A stretch of 64,000 nt of DNA from Akkermansiaceae bacterium UBA2367 (GCA_002344525.1 DDTJ01000061.1:16739-80738); one strand, 5' to 3'. Shown: positions 20,396 to 28,767, counted from the stretch's first letter. A program made the numbers and translations. The notes: a model not told the origin generated them from the letters alone.

Positions 20396-21313
20396 ATGTC
20401 CGCCCCCCTCGCCGGAGTCCTCCCGGTTTTCCAGACCCCCTACCTCACCGACGAATCCATCGACGCGGAGACGCTCGAACGCGAGATCGACTGGCTCTTC
20501 GAGCAAGGCTCAGACGGCATCGTCCTCGCTATGGTTTCCGAGGTGCTGCGCCTCTCCGACCCCGAGCGCGACCAGCTCGCCACCCTCGCCTGCCGCTTCG
20601 CCTCGGGGAAAGGTCCCGTCGTCGTCAGCGTCGGGGCCGAGAGCAGCCGCATCGCCGAGGGCCACGCCCGCCACGCCGAGGAGGCCGGGGCCGCCGCGCT
20701 CATGGCCATCCCCCCGGTCTCCATCGCCGTGGATGAAGGCGAGCTCTCGACCTACTACCGCTGCCTCCTCGAAGTCGTCGCGATCCCCGTAGTGGTGCAG
20801 GACGCCTCGGGCTACGTCGGCCGACCCATGTCCATCGCCTTCCAGGCGCAGCTTCTCGACGAGTTCGGCCCCGAGCGCGTCCTCTTCAAACCCGAGGCCT
20901 CGCCCATCGGGCCGCGCCTCTCCGCCCTGCGCGACGCCACCGGAGGACGGGCGCGGATTTTCGAAGGGACGGGCGGCATCGCCCTCGTCGATTCCCATCA
21001 ACGCGGCATTTGCGGGACCATGCCAGGGGCGGACCTCATCACCGCCATCGTCCCGCTTTGGCGAGCCCTCGAAGCCGGGGACCTCGCCACCGCCGCGCGC
21101 CTCCACGAACCGCTCAGCGCCCTCGTCTCCCTCCAGACCGGACTCGACGGCTTCCTCGCGGTGGAGAAGCATCTCCTCTGCCGCCAAGGCATCTTCCGCA
21201 ACGAGATCGTGCGCGGCCCGCGCGGCTTCGTCCTCGACGAGGAGACCCGCCGCGAGGTGGACCGCCTGTTCGACCGCCTCCAGGAAGCCATCTCCGACAC
21301 CCGCGACTCATGA
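20396..21313 (+). CDS. DapA/NanA-family lyase (dihydrodipicolinate synthase superfamily)
   Basis: This 305-residue TIM-barrel lyase forms a Schiff base with a keto acid. GVLPVFQTPYLTDESID at the N-terminus is the usual family start. The catalytic lysine lies in VLFKPEASP (about residue 164), and a tyrosine in VVVQDASGY. The conserved GGxxGxxS loop is replaced by VVSVGAESSRIAEGH, so it is unlikely to be true DapA. A catabolic aldolase for a 2-keto-3-deoxy sugar acid is more plausible beside sugar dehydrogenases. Its stop overlaps the start of the amidohydrolase gene (ATGA), so the two are translationally coupled. Confidence 0.85.
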   Translation: MSAPLAGVLPVFQTPYLTDESIDAETLEREIDWLFEQGSDGIVLAMVSEVLRLSDPERDQLATLACRFASGKGPVVVSVGAESSRIAEGHARHAEEAGAAALMAIPPVSIAVDEGELSTYYRCLLEVVAIPVVVQDASGYVGRPMSIAFQAQLLDEFGPERVLFKPEASPIGPRLSALRDATGGRARIFEGTGGIALVDSHQRGICGTMPGADLITAIVPLWRALEAGDLATAARLHEPLSALVSLQTGLDGFLAVEKHLLCRQGIFRNEIVRGPRGFVLDEETRREVDRLFDRLQEAISDTRDS

Positions 21314-22155
21314 TCATCGACGTCCACAGCCACACCTGGCCTTTCCCTGAGGCCTTCAGCGAAGACTTCATCCGCCAAGCCTCCGGGGCGAAGGCGAACA
21401 CCACCGTCGACATCTCGGTGACCTACGAGGCCTACCGCGCCACCGTGCCGCCGGAGACGCGCAGCGTCGTCTTCGGGGGCAAGGCGAAGCTCTCCGGCAT
21501 CTGGGTGGACGACGCCTATGTCGCCAACTACGTGGAAAAACATCCCGACACCCTGATCGGCTTCCTCTCCGTCGATCCGACGCAGCCAGGCTGGCAGGAC
21601 GAGCTCCGCCACGGCCACGAGACCCTCGGCCTGCGCGGGGTCAAGCTGCTGCCCATGTACGCCGGCTTCCAAGTCTGCGACCCCATCCTGGAGCCGCTCT
21701 GGGAATACTGCGAAAGCCGCGGCCTGCCCGTGCTGATGCACACCGGCACCACCTTCATCCGCCAAGCCCCGCTCGACTGCACCTTTCCCCGCCTGATCGA
21801 GCCGGTCGCGGTGAGGCATCCGGAGATCCGTTTCGTCCTCGCCCACCTCGGGCATCCCTGGGAGGGCGAATGCGTCGTCACCATCCGCAAGCACCCCAAC
21901 GTCTACGCCGACCTCAGCGCCCTGCACTACCGTCCCTTCCAGCTCTACCAAAGCCTCATGCTCGTGCAGGAATACGGGGTGTGGGACAAGGTCCTCTTCG
22001 GATCGGACTATCCCTTCACCACGGTGAACGCGTCCATCGAAGGGCTGCGCGGGTTGAATCGGATGCTGGAGGGCACCGCCCTGCCCCGGCTGAACGAGGA
22101 CAAGATCGAGGAGCTGATCCATCGCGAGAGCCTGCGGCTGCTGGGTTTGGAGTAG
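21310..22155 (+). CDS. Amidohydrolase-2 family metal-dependent hydrolase
   Basis: This 281-residue TIM-barrel hydrolase has the metal motif DVHSHTW at residue 4, a histidine in VLMHTGTTF, another in LAHLGHPWEGE, and the catalytic aspartate in LFGSDYPFTT. That is the full set for PF04909 members (decarboxylases, lactonases and related hydrolases). It overlaps the DapA-like gene by four bases. A lactonase or decarboxylase step in the same sugar-acid pathway is a reasonable guess. The 291 bp after it contain a family B repeat (22316-22401) and nothing else I can support. Confidence 0.85.
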   Translation: MIIDVHSHTWPFPEAFSEDFIRQASGAKANTTVDISVTYEAYRATVPPETRSVVFGGKAKLSGIWVDDAYVANYVEKHPDTLIGFLSVDPTQPGWQDELRHGHETLGLRGVKLLPMYAGFQVCDPILEPLWEYCESRGLPVLMHTGTTFIRQAPLDCTFPRLIEPVAVRHPEIRFVLAHLGHPWEGECVVTIRKHPNVYADLSALHYRPFQLYQSLMLVQEYGVWDKVLFGSDYPFTTVNASIEGLRGLNRMLEGTALPRLNEDKIEELIHRESLRLLGLE

Positions 22156-22315
22156 GAAGCGGAGGCATCGTGGTTCATGTCAAATGAGTGAAGCCGGGGA
22201 AGTTCGAAGGCGGCGGGAGATTGGAGCTCCTCCCCGGACGACGCGTCAGCGTCGAGGATGAAACCCTGACCACCTAAGGCCACCCTTTTCAAGGTCCGTT
22301 CCAGCAAAGTGAGGA

Positions 22316-22401
22316 GGTGGGGCGAGGTGTCCCTGTGGAGCCGTCTTCGGACGGAGCGCGCTTGCCACGCTTATCTTTTCGTGGGACGGTCTCGTCCTAC
22401 C
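22316..22401 (-). repeat. Family B intergenic repeat, inverted copy
   Basis: Read on the minus strand it begins GGTAGGACGAGACCGTCC, contains GCGTGGCAAG and CCGAAGACGGCTC, and ends CCTCGCCCCACC. It thus matches the copy at 9085-9185 over its whole length. Confidence 0.75.
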
Positions 22402-22446
22402 AGCCTTGTTTTTGGCCTCACATCATCCAGCCCGACATCAGGACCC

Positions 22447-24813
22447 CTACGGCGCGGACATCGGCACCACCTCCCTTGCCTTGGTCAAATCCGGTCGCAC
22501 GGGGCGCGGATCGTGCCAGCGGTCCTTTGGCTGGGGGGCTTTGGCGTCCAGATATTGCCCGAGCCGCAGCCGCAGGGCCTCGAAGGCCGGTTGCGCGTCC
22601 TCGCCGAACTGCGACTTGCCGGCATCCTCCTCGTTCTTCTTCACCAAGGTGGCGGCGAGGCCGGGGATCGCGCGGACGGCGGCCATGACATCGTCCCGGC
22701 TCTCGCCGGACACGGCGCAGTATTGCGTCAGATACTCGACAAGCTGCTGCCCGGCGAGGAAGGCCTTCAGCCGCAGGCTGGGAACGGGGCCGTTCGGCGT
22801 GGGGTAGAACACGGAAAGCTCGTCGGGCGTCTCCCAGGCCGGGGCCTTGCCGATGGTGTTCCAGGGCACCACGCCGTCCGCGCCGAGCGCCCACGATTCG
22901 ACGCACCACGCGGCGTTCGCGATGTTGGGCGTGCCGATGGCGTTCGAGCTGCCATACATGTAGTAGAGATTGCCACAGTCCTTGGCCCGGCGCATGATGC
23001 GCGGCCAGTAGGTCCGCAGCACACCGCTGACGACCTCCGCGTTCACGCAGTGGTCGAGCAGCTCGCGCTGCCATTGCGGGCGGGAGATGTCCGCGCGGTA
23101 GGCGAGGTTCACATTTTGATACGGCGACACGGCCTCCCAGAACTCGCGCCCGTAGTGGCGGATGGCCCAGAAGTCCTGCGTGTGGACGGGCTCGTCGAAG
23201 ATCCAGGCGGCGGAGCACTTCCGCCAGTCGTCCTTCTTGAAGTAGACCTTGTTGTTGAGGTAGAATTCGAACATCGGCTCCGTCCAGCCCTTCGCTTCGA
23301 AGTGCCCGGCGATTTCCGCCGCTGCGGCGCGGAACTGAGTCCAATAGGCGTCGTCGTAGGCCTGCTCGATCCAGTAGCCGCCCTTGAAATGCTCGTCGTG
23401 CCACATCGGCCAGTTCTCGTTCAGCAGCAGGTAGAAGGCCTCCACCGGTACCGCGCCGCGTGGCAGGTCGGCGAAGGCGCTGCCGTCGAGGAGGGGGCCG
23501 AACTCCGCGTCGAACTCCGTCCAGTCCCAGCGTCCGTCGTCGCCGATCTGCGGGGCGGGCTTGTCCACCTTGCCAGTCCAGCCGTAGGGGAGGTGGTTCA
23601 TGACGACGCGATGCCCGTGCGCGAGCCGGTAGTAGTCGCGGGGGTGGCTGGGTAGGCCGTAGGCGTTCATCTGCGGCAGGAACGAGAGCCGGTCCGGCAG
23701 GGTGAAGTTCCACACCGTGACGGTGAAGGGCATGGCCGTCCCCTTCACCGTCACCGTGCCGCCAAGCCCGCCCGGCGGCGTGTCTTTCGGCACGAGCAGG
23801 CCGATGAAGGTCTCCTCGCCCTCCGCCACTCCCGCGTCGAAACCCACGGGCACGAGCGGATCGTGGAACGCGCCCACCTTCGGCATCGAGTAGAGCGTCA
23901 CGCCGAGGCCGGGCGCATCGACGGCCACCTCCCCGGCCTTCGCGGCGACGGAAAAGCCGATCGTCTCGCCTTTCGCGGCGAACAGGCGTGTCGAGGTCAG
24001 CTCGCGACCGAACGTGTCGCGGCAGGGCAGGCTTGGTTTCACGGGCGGCAGGGCGTCCGGCGCGTCGGGCAGGGTGGCGAGGGTGGTTGACAGGGTAGTG
24101 AGGGGGACCGAAGAGGGTTGAGGAGCCTCCCCGCCGTCCACCGTTTCGAGCCAGAGCGTGAAGTAGGGCTGGAAGGCCTTCCGGTCCTCGCGGCTCGAGA
24201 CGTAGCGGTTCACGAAGTTCGTGTATTGGAAGGCGTCGCCATCGCGTGTGTATTCGCTGCCCACGTCGTCGATGACGAAGAATCCCTCCGAACGGCCATC
24301 GAGCCGCGCCTGCACCACGACCGGGTCGATGGGGACGATCTGCCAGCCCTCCGTATCCGGCGCCGACGTGTCGCCGAAGCCCCAAACGGATCCGCCTTCG
24401 CCGCAGACGACGCTGGTGATGTCCGGCTTACCGTTGCCCCAGAGTAGCTCCCCGGTCCTTGCCCAGACGAAGGAGCTCGCTCCGGGCGTCTTTTCATAGC
24501 TGTTGCCCGTGCCCTCCACCCATTCATGGGTGATGGTGGACACGGTCGTGCGCCGCAGCGGCGCGTCCGGCGAGGCGAGATGCAGGTGGAGCTGCGCCTT
24601 CGCCACCCGTTTTCCGAGAAACGGCGTGGGATCGAAGTCGATGAGAAAGAACTCCTGGATGCCTTTCAGCTTCAGCTTGTGCGATCCACCGTTGTTGCCC
24701 TCCGTCTCCGTCGGGTAGGCCGAGATCCAGAGGTCGCGCGAGACCTCGACGCGCTGCTGCGCTTGCAGAGGGATGGCGACGGCGAGGAGGAGAAGCAGGG
24801 CACGGGTTTTCAT
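22447..24813 (-). CDS. Secreted DUF4091 protein with N-terminal DNRLRE-like domain, probable glycosidase
   Basis: This 788-residue protein has a signal peptide (MKTRALLLLLAVAIPLQAQ). Residues about 20-210 form a beta-rich domain with the DNRLRE-type pattern (VSRDLWISAYPTETEGNN, FFLIDFD, KAQLHLHL). The rest resembles the large DUF4091 glycoside-hydrolase-like proteins: an Ig-like part, then a barrel with GRWDWTEFDAEFGPLL, WIFDEPVHTQDFWAIRHY and GADGVVPWNTIGK. Family members act on plant or algal polysaccharides in Bacteroidetes and PVC bacteria. It ends close to the DapA/amidohydrolase pair but convergently. The ATG at 24813 is chosen for its signal peptide. Confidence 0.75.
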   Translation of the reverse strand: MKTRALLLLLAVAIPLQAQQRVEVSRDLWISAYPTETEGNNGGSHKLKLKGIQEFFLIDFDPTPFLGKRVAKAQLHLHLASPDAPLRRTTVSTITHEWVEGTGNSYEKTPGASSFVWARTGELLWGNGKPDITSVVCGEGGSVWGFGDTSAPDTEGWQIVPIDPVVVQARLDGRSEGFFVIDDVGSEYTRDGDAFQYTNFVNRYVSSREDRKAFQPYFTLWLETVDGGEAPQPSSVPLTTLSTTLATLPDAPDALPPVKPSLPCRDTFGRELTSTRLFAAKGETIGFSVAAKAGEVAVDAPGLGVTLYSMPKVGAFHDPLVPVGFDAGVAEGEETFIGLLVPKDTPPGGLGGTVTVKGTAMPFTVTVWNFTLPDRLSFLPQMNAYGLPSHPRDYYRLAHGHRVVMNHLPYGWTGKVDKPAPQIGDDGRWDWTEFDAEFGPLLDGSAFADLPRGAVPVEAFYLLLNENWPMWHDEHFKGGYWIEQAYDDAYWTQFRAAAAEIAGHFEAKGWTEPMFEFYLNNKVYFKKDDWRKCSAAWIFDEPVHTQDFWAIRHYGREFWEAVSPYQNVNLAYRADISRPQWQRELLDHCVNAEVVSGVLRTYWPRIMRRAKDCGNLYYMYGSSNAIGTPNIANAAWCVESWALGADGVVPWNTIGKAPAWETPDELSVFYPTPNGPVPSLRLKAFLAGQQLVEYLTQYCAVSGESRDDVMAAVRAIPGLAATLVKKNEEDAGKSQFGEDAQPAFEALRLRLGQYLDAKAPQPKDRWHDPRPVRPDLTKAREVVPMSAP

Positions 24814-24956
24814 GCGGGGGACGGAGGGATGGGCACATTGTGTCGTTTCGCCGACGCAGGGCAAGGGGAAAGCTGGGTGCCCGGCGTCCACCTTCCACCC
24901 TCCGCATCGCATTTCCCGGGTTGAACGCGGGGCGAGCCGCGCGATACTCCCCCCGA

Positions 24957-26087
24957 ATGAGAGGTTTCACCCATCCCCTCCGATTTTGCGCCGCGCCCCT
25001 GCTCGCCCTCGGGCTGGCTGGCTGCAACAAGGATCTCGAGGAGCGCATCGACCGTCTTGAGGCCGAGTTGCGCGGCGCTCGCGCCGATACCCGCGACACC
25101 GTCGAGGAATTGAAATCCCGCGTCATCGCCGCCGAAACCCGGGTCGGCCTCTCCAGCGACGGCAGGACTCTCGACCAGCGCATCCGGTCCCTCGAAGACA
25201 CCTTCGGCGAAGTCCTCTCGATGAAGTCCCGCGACAACGAGATGGTCTATCTGCGGGCCAACCTCCAGGGCCACGCCCCTCTCCTCACCGACCATGGCAC
25301 CTTCCTCGTGCGCATGGAGGGCATCGACCTGAACCTCGCCACCGAGGGCTACACCGTCCATCTCAATATCGGCAATCCCCAGGCCGTCGCGGTGCAGCAG
25401 TTCACCCTGCGCGGGCACCACGGCGGCGGCACCCCCGAACTGCCCGAGGGCGAGTCCTATGACCTGCGCAACGAAAAGCTCAAAGCCTGGGAGGAGACCC
25501 TGAAGCCCTTCGAAGCCCGCGTCACCAAGACCCTCGAACCCTTCTCTTGGACCCCCTTCGACATCGACATCGCCGCCAACGCCCGCGAGGAGCTGGAGAT
25601 GATCCGCTTCTCCATGGTCGTCGAGAACGCCCAGCTCAACCGTCCCTTCGCCGAAGGCGGGGGCGGGGCGGGCGGGGGGCACCATGCCCACATCGACGTC
25701 GATTCCAAAACCGCCTCCGTGCTGAGGACCGAATACGGTGCCTTCCTCGTCACGGTGAAAAAGGCCGAGCAGAGCGAGGTGGGAACGAAGCTGCACCTCG
25801 AAATCGGCAACCCCTACGGGTTCACCCTCAACCAATGCCGCCTCCTCGGCGACTTCGGGCCGCCCCGCCCTCGCCGCGAGCAGAGCGCCAGCGAGGAGGA
25901 ATACGGCGAGAAGCTGGCCGCATGGAGCGCCTCGCTGCAGCAGTTCGAATCGATGATCTCCTCCAAAATCTCGAATTTCCGCTGGAGCAAGGCGACCATC
26001 CTCGTGCCGGGGAAGGTCGAGGAGGTGAAATTCCTGCGTTGCCAGTTGCGGGTCGAGGATGTGACCTTGCCGGCGGCGGTGGAGTGA
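24957..26087 (+). CDS. Lipoprotein with two repeated domains, DUF3251-like
   Basis: This 376-residue predicted lipoprotein has a signal peptide ending in LGLAGC (lipidated cysteine near residue 22), followed by a coiled coil of about 60 residues (LEERIDRLEAELRGA, LDQRIRSLEDTF). The body is a tandem duplication. Each half starts with a GTFLV or GAFLV strand, contains HLNIGNP or HLEIGNP, then a helical insert and a closing strand pair (FSMVVENAQL, CQLRVEDVTL). The helix plus IGNP beta domain recalls the YajI/DUF3251 lipoproteins, but I cannot confirm this. A divergent start lies 143 bp from the DUF4091 gene. Confidence 0.7.
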   Translation: MRGFTHPLRFCAAPLLALGLAGCNKDLEERIDRLEAELRGARADTRDTVEELKSRVIAAETRVGLSSDGRTLDQRIRSLEDTFGEVLSMKSRDNEMVYLRANLQGHAPLLTDHGTFLVRMEGIDLNLATEGYTVHLNIGNPQAVAVQQFTLRGHHGGGTPELPEGESYDLRNEKLKAWEETLKPFEARVTKTLEPFSWTPFDIDIAANAREELEMIRFSMVVENAQLNRPFAEGGGGAGGGHHAHIDVDSKTASVLRTEYGAFLVTVKKAEQSEVGTKLHLEIGNPYGFTLNQCRLLGDFGPPRPRREQSASEEEYGEKLAAWSASLQQFESMISSKISNFRWSKATILVPGKVEEVKFLRCQLRVEDVTLPAAVE

Positions 26088-26096
26088 AGTTTTTAA

Positions 26097-26151
26097 CTCC
26101 TACTCGTACTCAACATCGGGCGACCTTCGCCCTTCCGAGTATGAGTAGGAG
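26097..26151. repeat. Nested hairpin between convergent genes
   Basis: The outer arms 26097-26111 and 26137-26151 pair over 15 bp with one mismatch (CTCCTACTCGTACTC). An inner GGGCGA/TCGCCC stem lies at 26118-26132. The right side continues as 9-bp repeats (GAGTAGGAG, GATGAGGAC, GAGTAGGAG) to about 26170. It may also terminate the two convergent transcripts. Confidence 0.7.
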
Positions 26152-26184
26152 GATGAGGACGAGTAGGAGGCCAAGGCGGCAAAT

Positions 26185-26631
26185 TTACCTAGGCCGCCGC
26201 ATCGAGAACTTTCCGAGGTCGCCCTTGTCGTTCGAGTAGGTCGCCTCGAAGGACTGCCCGGTGATCTTCGCCTTGTGGCCGAAGCTGCCGAAGAGGCCGA
26301 GATCCTTCGTCCCGTCGGCGCGGTAGACGCCGCCACTCCGCTTCACCGGAAAACGGACGGAGTAGCCGCCGGAGAAAATCTTCCCCCAAGTCGCGTGGTA
26401 GCGGAAGTCGTATTCGCCTGGTGCGCCGGGGGCGGGCTTGACGATGGCGCGGAGCTTGCCGGAGTGGCCGTTCGTCGCGGTCGTCCAAGTGCCCTCCCAC
26501 GGCCCGGCGGGGGCGGAGGTTTTGCCGGAGCGGTAGTCGGCGACGGATTGCTTCCATTCGCGTTCGAAACTGGCGCAACTCGTGAGGAGGAGACCGACGC
26601 AGGCGAGGAGGGGGAGAAAAGGTGTTTTCAT
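26185..26631 (-). CDS. Small lipoprotein of unknown function
   Basis: This 148-residue protein has a signal sequence ending LLLTSC, a good lipobox, so the mature protein is anchored at about cysteine 19. A short helical linker leads to a beta-rich domain (GPWEGTWTTATNGHSGKLRAI to the end) with repeated short strands, lipocalin-like in feel but without a diagnostic motif. It lies downstream of the DUF4381 gene on the same strand, with a heptamer array at 26688-26715 just after that gene's stop. Confidence 0.7.
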   Translation of the reverse strand: MKTPFLPLLACVGLLLTSCASFEREWKQSVADYRSGKTSAPAGPWEGTWTTATNGHSGKLRAIVKPAPGAPGEYDFRYHATWGKIFSGGYSVRFPVKRSGGVYRADGTKDLGLFGSFGHKAKITGQSFEATYSNDKGDLGKFSMRRPR

Positions 26632-26687
26632 GCGGGAACGACGGGGAAGAAAGCGGAACTTGCCCGATAGCGCAAGTGACGGGAACC

Positions 26688-26715
26688 TTCGGATTTCGAG
26701 CTTCGGGCTTCGGAT
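26688..26715. repeat. Heptamer array, TTCGGAT family, second copy
   Basis: Four exact 7-bp units (TTCGGAT, TTCGAGC, TTCGGGC, TTCGGAT) abut the stop codon of the DUF4381 gene, with no base between. The same unit order is found at 10851-10878. Confidence 0.85.
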
Positions 26716-27258
26716 TTACTTCGTCTCCGCGTTGACCGATTCGCAGAGGCTCACGAGCGCCCGCGCCCGCTGCATGAGGGGACGGGTCCACTCGGCGGCG
26801 TCGGGTCGGTTGGCGAATTTGACCTCTTCGGAGGCGGTGAGGAAATCGCGCAGTTCCTGCTGCACGGCGGGAGGCAGGCGCGTGCCTTCGCGGGCGAGCC
26901 GGGCGAGGAATTCCTCCGCCGTCTCGTATCGCACCGGATCGCGGAAGCGGGCGGTGAAGTAGTCTTTCAGGGCATCCGAGACGGCGAGGGCGAAGCGGTT
27001 CGGAGCCAATTCGTCGCGCTCGCGGTCGAGACGGTCGAATTCGCGCAGGGCTTTGAAGGAGGGCGGGGCGTCGGGCGCGGGACGGTTCCGCAGGAGGAAG
27101 CGCACGAGCCAGACAACCGCCCCGGCGAGGAGAAGGGCAAAGACGAGCGCGGCGAAAAGCGGCCAAGGCGACCGCTCCGGCGCGGGAAGGACGATGTCGT
27201 AGAGTCCGTCGGGCGGCGCGGCTTCCGCTTGGGCGAGGGTGAAGAGGGTCGGGGGCAT
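26716..27258 (-). CDS. DUF4381 membrane protein
   Basis: This 180-residue protein has a single hydrophobic helix at about residues 33-54 (WPLFAALVFALLLAGAVVWLV). It is preceded by a short extracytoplasmic part with the DUF4381 hallmark DIVLPAPERSPWP and followed by a soluble helical domain with FALAVSDALKDYFTARF. In other bacteria DUF4381 proteins sit between DUF58 and von Willebrand-factor (Bat) proteins in MoxR-type clusters. A DUF58 gene lies upstream here, but MoxR and the Bat proteins are missing, and 417 bp of repeat-rich DNA separate the two genes. Confidence 0.8.
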   Translation of the reverse strand: MPPTLFTLAQAEAAPPDGLYDIVLPAPERSPWPLFAALVFALLLAGAVVWLVRFLLRNRPAPDAPPSFKALREFDRLDRERDELAPNRFALAVSDALKDYFTARFRDPVRYETAEEFLARLAREGTRLPPAVQQELRDFLTASEEVKFANRPDAAEWTRPLMQRARALVSLCESVNAETK

Positions 27259-27332
27259 GACCGGACAGGGTTGGAGGCGATGCGGCTTAATGACCTAGTA
27301 GTCCATTCCAGCTAAATTGATGGGCGGGGAAT

Positions 27333-27430
27333 CTGTAGCCGAGGTCATTGACCTCGGGCGGTCGTTGTTCGGACGTTCGGTCCGGCCTCACTGAGGCCGG
27401 CGACAGCGCTGGCGCCTCTTTCCGCGCTCC
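27333..27430. repeat. Family A paired-hairpin repeat, copy 1
   Basis: Two short palindromes, GAGGTCATTGACCTC (27341-27355) and CCGGCCTCACTGAGGCCGG (27382-27400), are joined by a GGACGTTCGGT-type spacer. They end in GACAGCGCTGGCGC. The same layout recurs at 46649, 50410 and 57922. It occupies part of the 417-bp gene-free stretch between DUF58 and DUF4381. Confidence 0.85.
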
Positions 27431-27518
27431 ATCCATCGTTCTTGTTGGAATGGACCGCCAGCCCCTTTCGATTCCCGTATGGAAAAGGCGACCAAGTCCG
27501 GGAATCCGGCGGCAGCCG

Positions 27519-27624
27519 GGTAGGGCGAACCGTCCTCGGTGAGCCGCTGCGGAGGGGATGGTGCGGTGTCCGCGAAGGGCGGCCCATGGCCGAAGGCGGC
27601 TCGGCGGGGACGCCTCGCCCTACC
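27519..27624. repeat. Family B intergenic repeat, copy 2
   Basis: It runs from GGTAGGGCGAACCGTCC to CGCCTCGCCCTACC, so its ends are inverted repeats, and contains CCGAAGGCGGCTCGGC. It lies just downstream of a family A unit, as the copy at 9085 does. Confidence 0.8.
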
Positions 27625-27675
27625 TTTGTCGGATATATCGACATAGCCATGAAAACACTGAATTGGAGTATGGAA

Positions 27676-28614
27676 TTAGACAGTCTCGCGTCGTCCGCGG
27701 CGTTTGAAGAAGCTGTGGAGCACGGGCACGTATTCTTCGTCGGTGCGCAGCGAGAGCTTGTCGATGGAGAGCTTCTTGAATTGCCGGTCGATCTCCGCCT
27801 GCCACTTCTTCGCCTCGGCGAGGTAGGCGGCGCGGACGCGGGGGTTGGAGGTGTTGATCTCGACTTGGCGTCCCGTCTCGGGATCTTCGAGGCGGACATA
27901 GCCGACGGCGGGCAGGGCGAGCTCGGCGGGATCGCTGACTTGGATGGCGACGAGGTCGTGCTTGCGGTTGACGACGCGGAGTTCGTTGCCGAGATCCTCG
28001 CGGAAGAGGAAGTCGGAGAGGAGGAAGACGAGGGAGCGCCTCCGCACCGCGTTTTTAAGGAGATGGACCGTCGCGTCGAGGGAGGTGCGGTGGCCGGCGG
28101 GTTCGTGGTGGAGCACCTCCCGGATGAGGCGCAGGGCGTGGGCGGTGCCTTTCCTCGGCGGCAGGTAGAGCTCGACCTCGTCGGTGAAGAGGACGAGGCC
28201 GACCTTGTCCTTGTTTTGCAGGGCGCTGAAGGCGAGGAGGGCGGCGACCTCGGCCATCATCTCCCGCTTGCTCGGGCCGAGGCTGCCGTAGTTGCCCGAG
28301 GCGCTGACGTCGATGCAGAGAAAGACGGTCATCTCGCGCTCCTCGGTGAATTTCTTCACGTAGGGACGCCTCATGCGGGCGGTGACGTTCCAGTCGATAG
28401 AGCGCACTTCGTCGCCGGGCTGGTATTCGCGGAAGTCCTCGAAGTCGATGCCTTCGCCCTTGAAGCGGCTGTGGTATTCGCCGCCGAAGCTCTCGCGCAC
28501 GAGGCCGCGGGTGCGCAGCTCGATCTTGCGCACTTTGCGGAGGATCTCGACGATCTCCGGGGCGCTTTCGGGGGCGGTGGATCCGGTTTTCGGGCGCTGG
28601 CGGGTTTTGGGCAT
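27676..28614 (-). CDS. DUF58 domain protein
   Basis: This 312-residue soluble protein has a basic start and then the DUF58 signature regions: GEYHSRFKGEGIDFEDFREY, GDEVRSIDWNVTARM (residues about 65-85) and a von Willebrand-like FLCIDVSASGNYGS with the metal-binding DxSxS. LLSDF follows further on. DUF58 proteins work with MoxR AAA ATPases and Bat proteins in envelope stress or protein maturation. DUF4381 lies downstream, but no MoxR gene is in the window. A PmoA-like gene lies upstream on the same strand, separated by a large heptamer hairpin. Confidence 0.88.
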   Translation of the reverse strand: MPKTRQRPKTGSTAPESAPEIVEILRKVRKIELRTRGLVRESFGGEYHSRFKGEGIDFEDFREYQPGDEVRSIDWNVTARMRRPYVKKFTEEREMTVFLCIDVSASGNYGSLGPSKREMMAEVAALLAFSALQNKDKVGLVLFTDEVELYLPPRKGTAHALRLIREVLHHEPAGHRTSLDATVHLLKNAVRRRSLVFLLSDFLFREDLGNELRVVNRKHDLVAIQVSDPAELALPAVGYVRLEDPETGRQVEINTSNPRVRAAYLAEAKKWQAEIDRQFKKLSIDKLSLRTDEEYVPVLHSFFKRRGRRETV

Positions 28615-28623
28615 TGGGTGTTT

Positions 28624-28753
28624 ATCTCTTACTCTTTACTCCTTACTCTTACCTCTTACTCCTTCGATAGCCCAACAACGTTCGATTCGAGTAAGGAGTA
28701 AGAGGTAAGAGTAAGGAGTAAGGAGTAAGGAGTAAGGAGTAAGGAGTAAGAGA
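28624..28753. repeat. Large hairpin made of two opposed heptamer arrays
   Basis: The left arm (28624-28664) is built of CTCTTAC-type heptamers and the right arm (28689-28752) of GAGTAAG/AGTAAGG units. The right arm has about nine units, five of them nearly identical. The arms pair over about 37 bp with one mismatch around a 24-bp loop. It fills the 153 bp between the PmoA-like and DUF58 genes. Confidence 0.85.
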
Positions 28754-28767
28754 TGGGGAAATGAGCA

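Noticed and set aside
28689..28752. Possible CRISPR array
   Set aside because: Units are 7 bp and directly adjacent with no spacers, and no cas gene is near.
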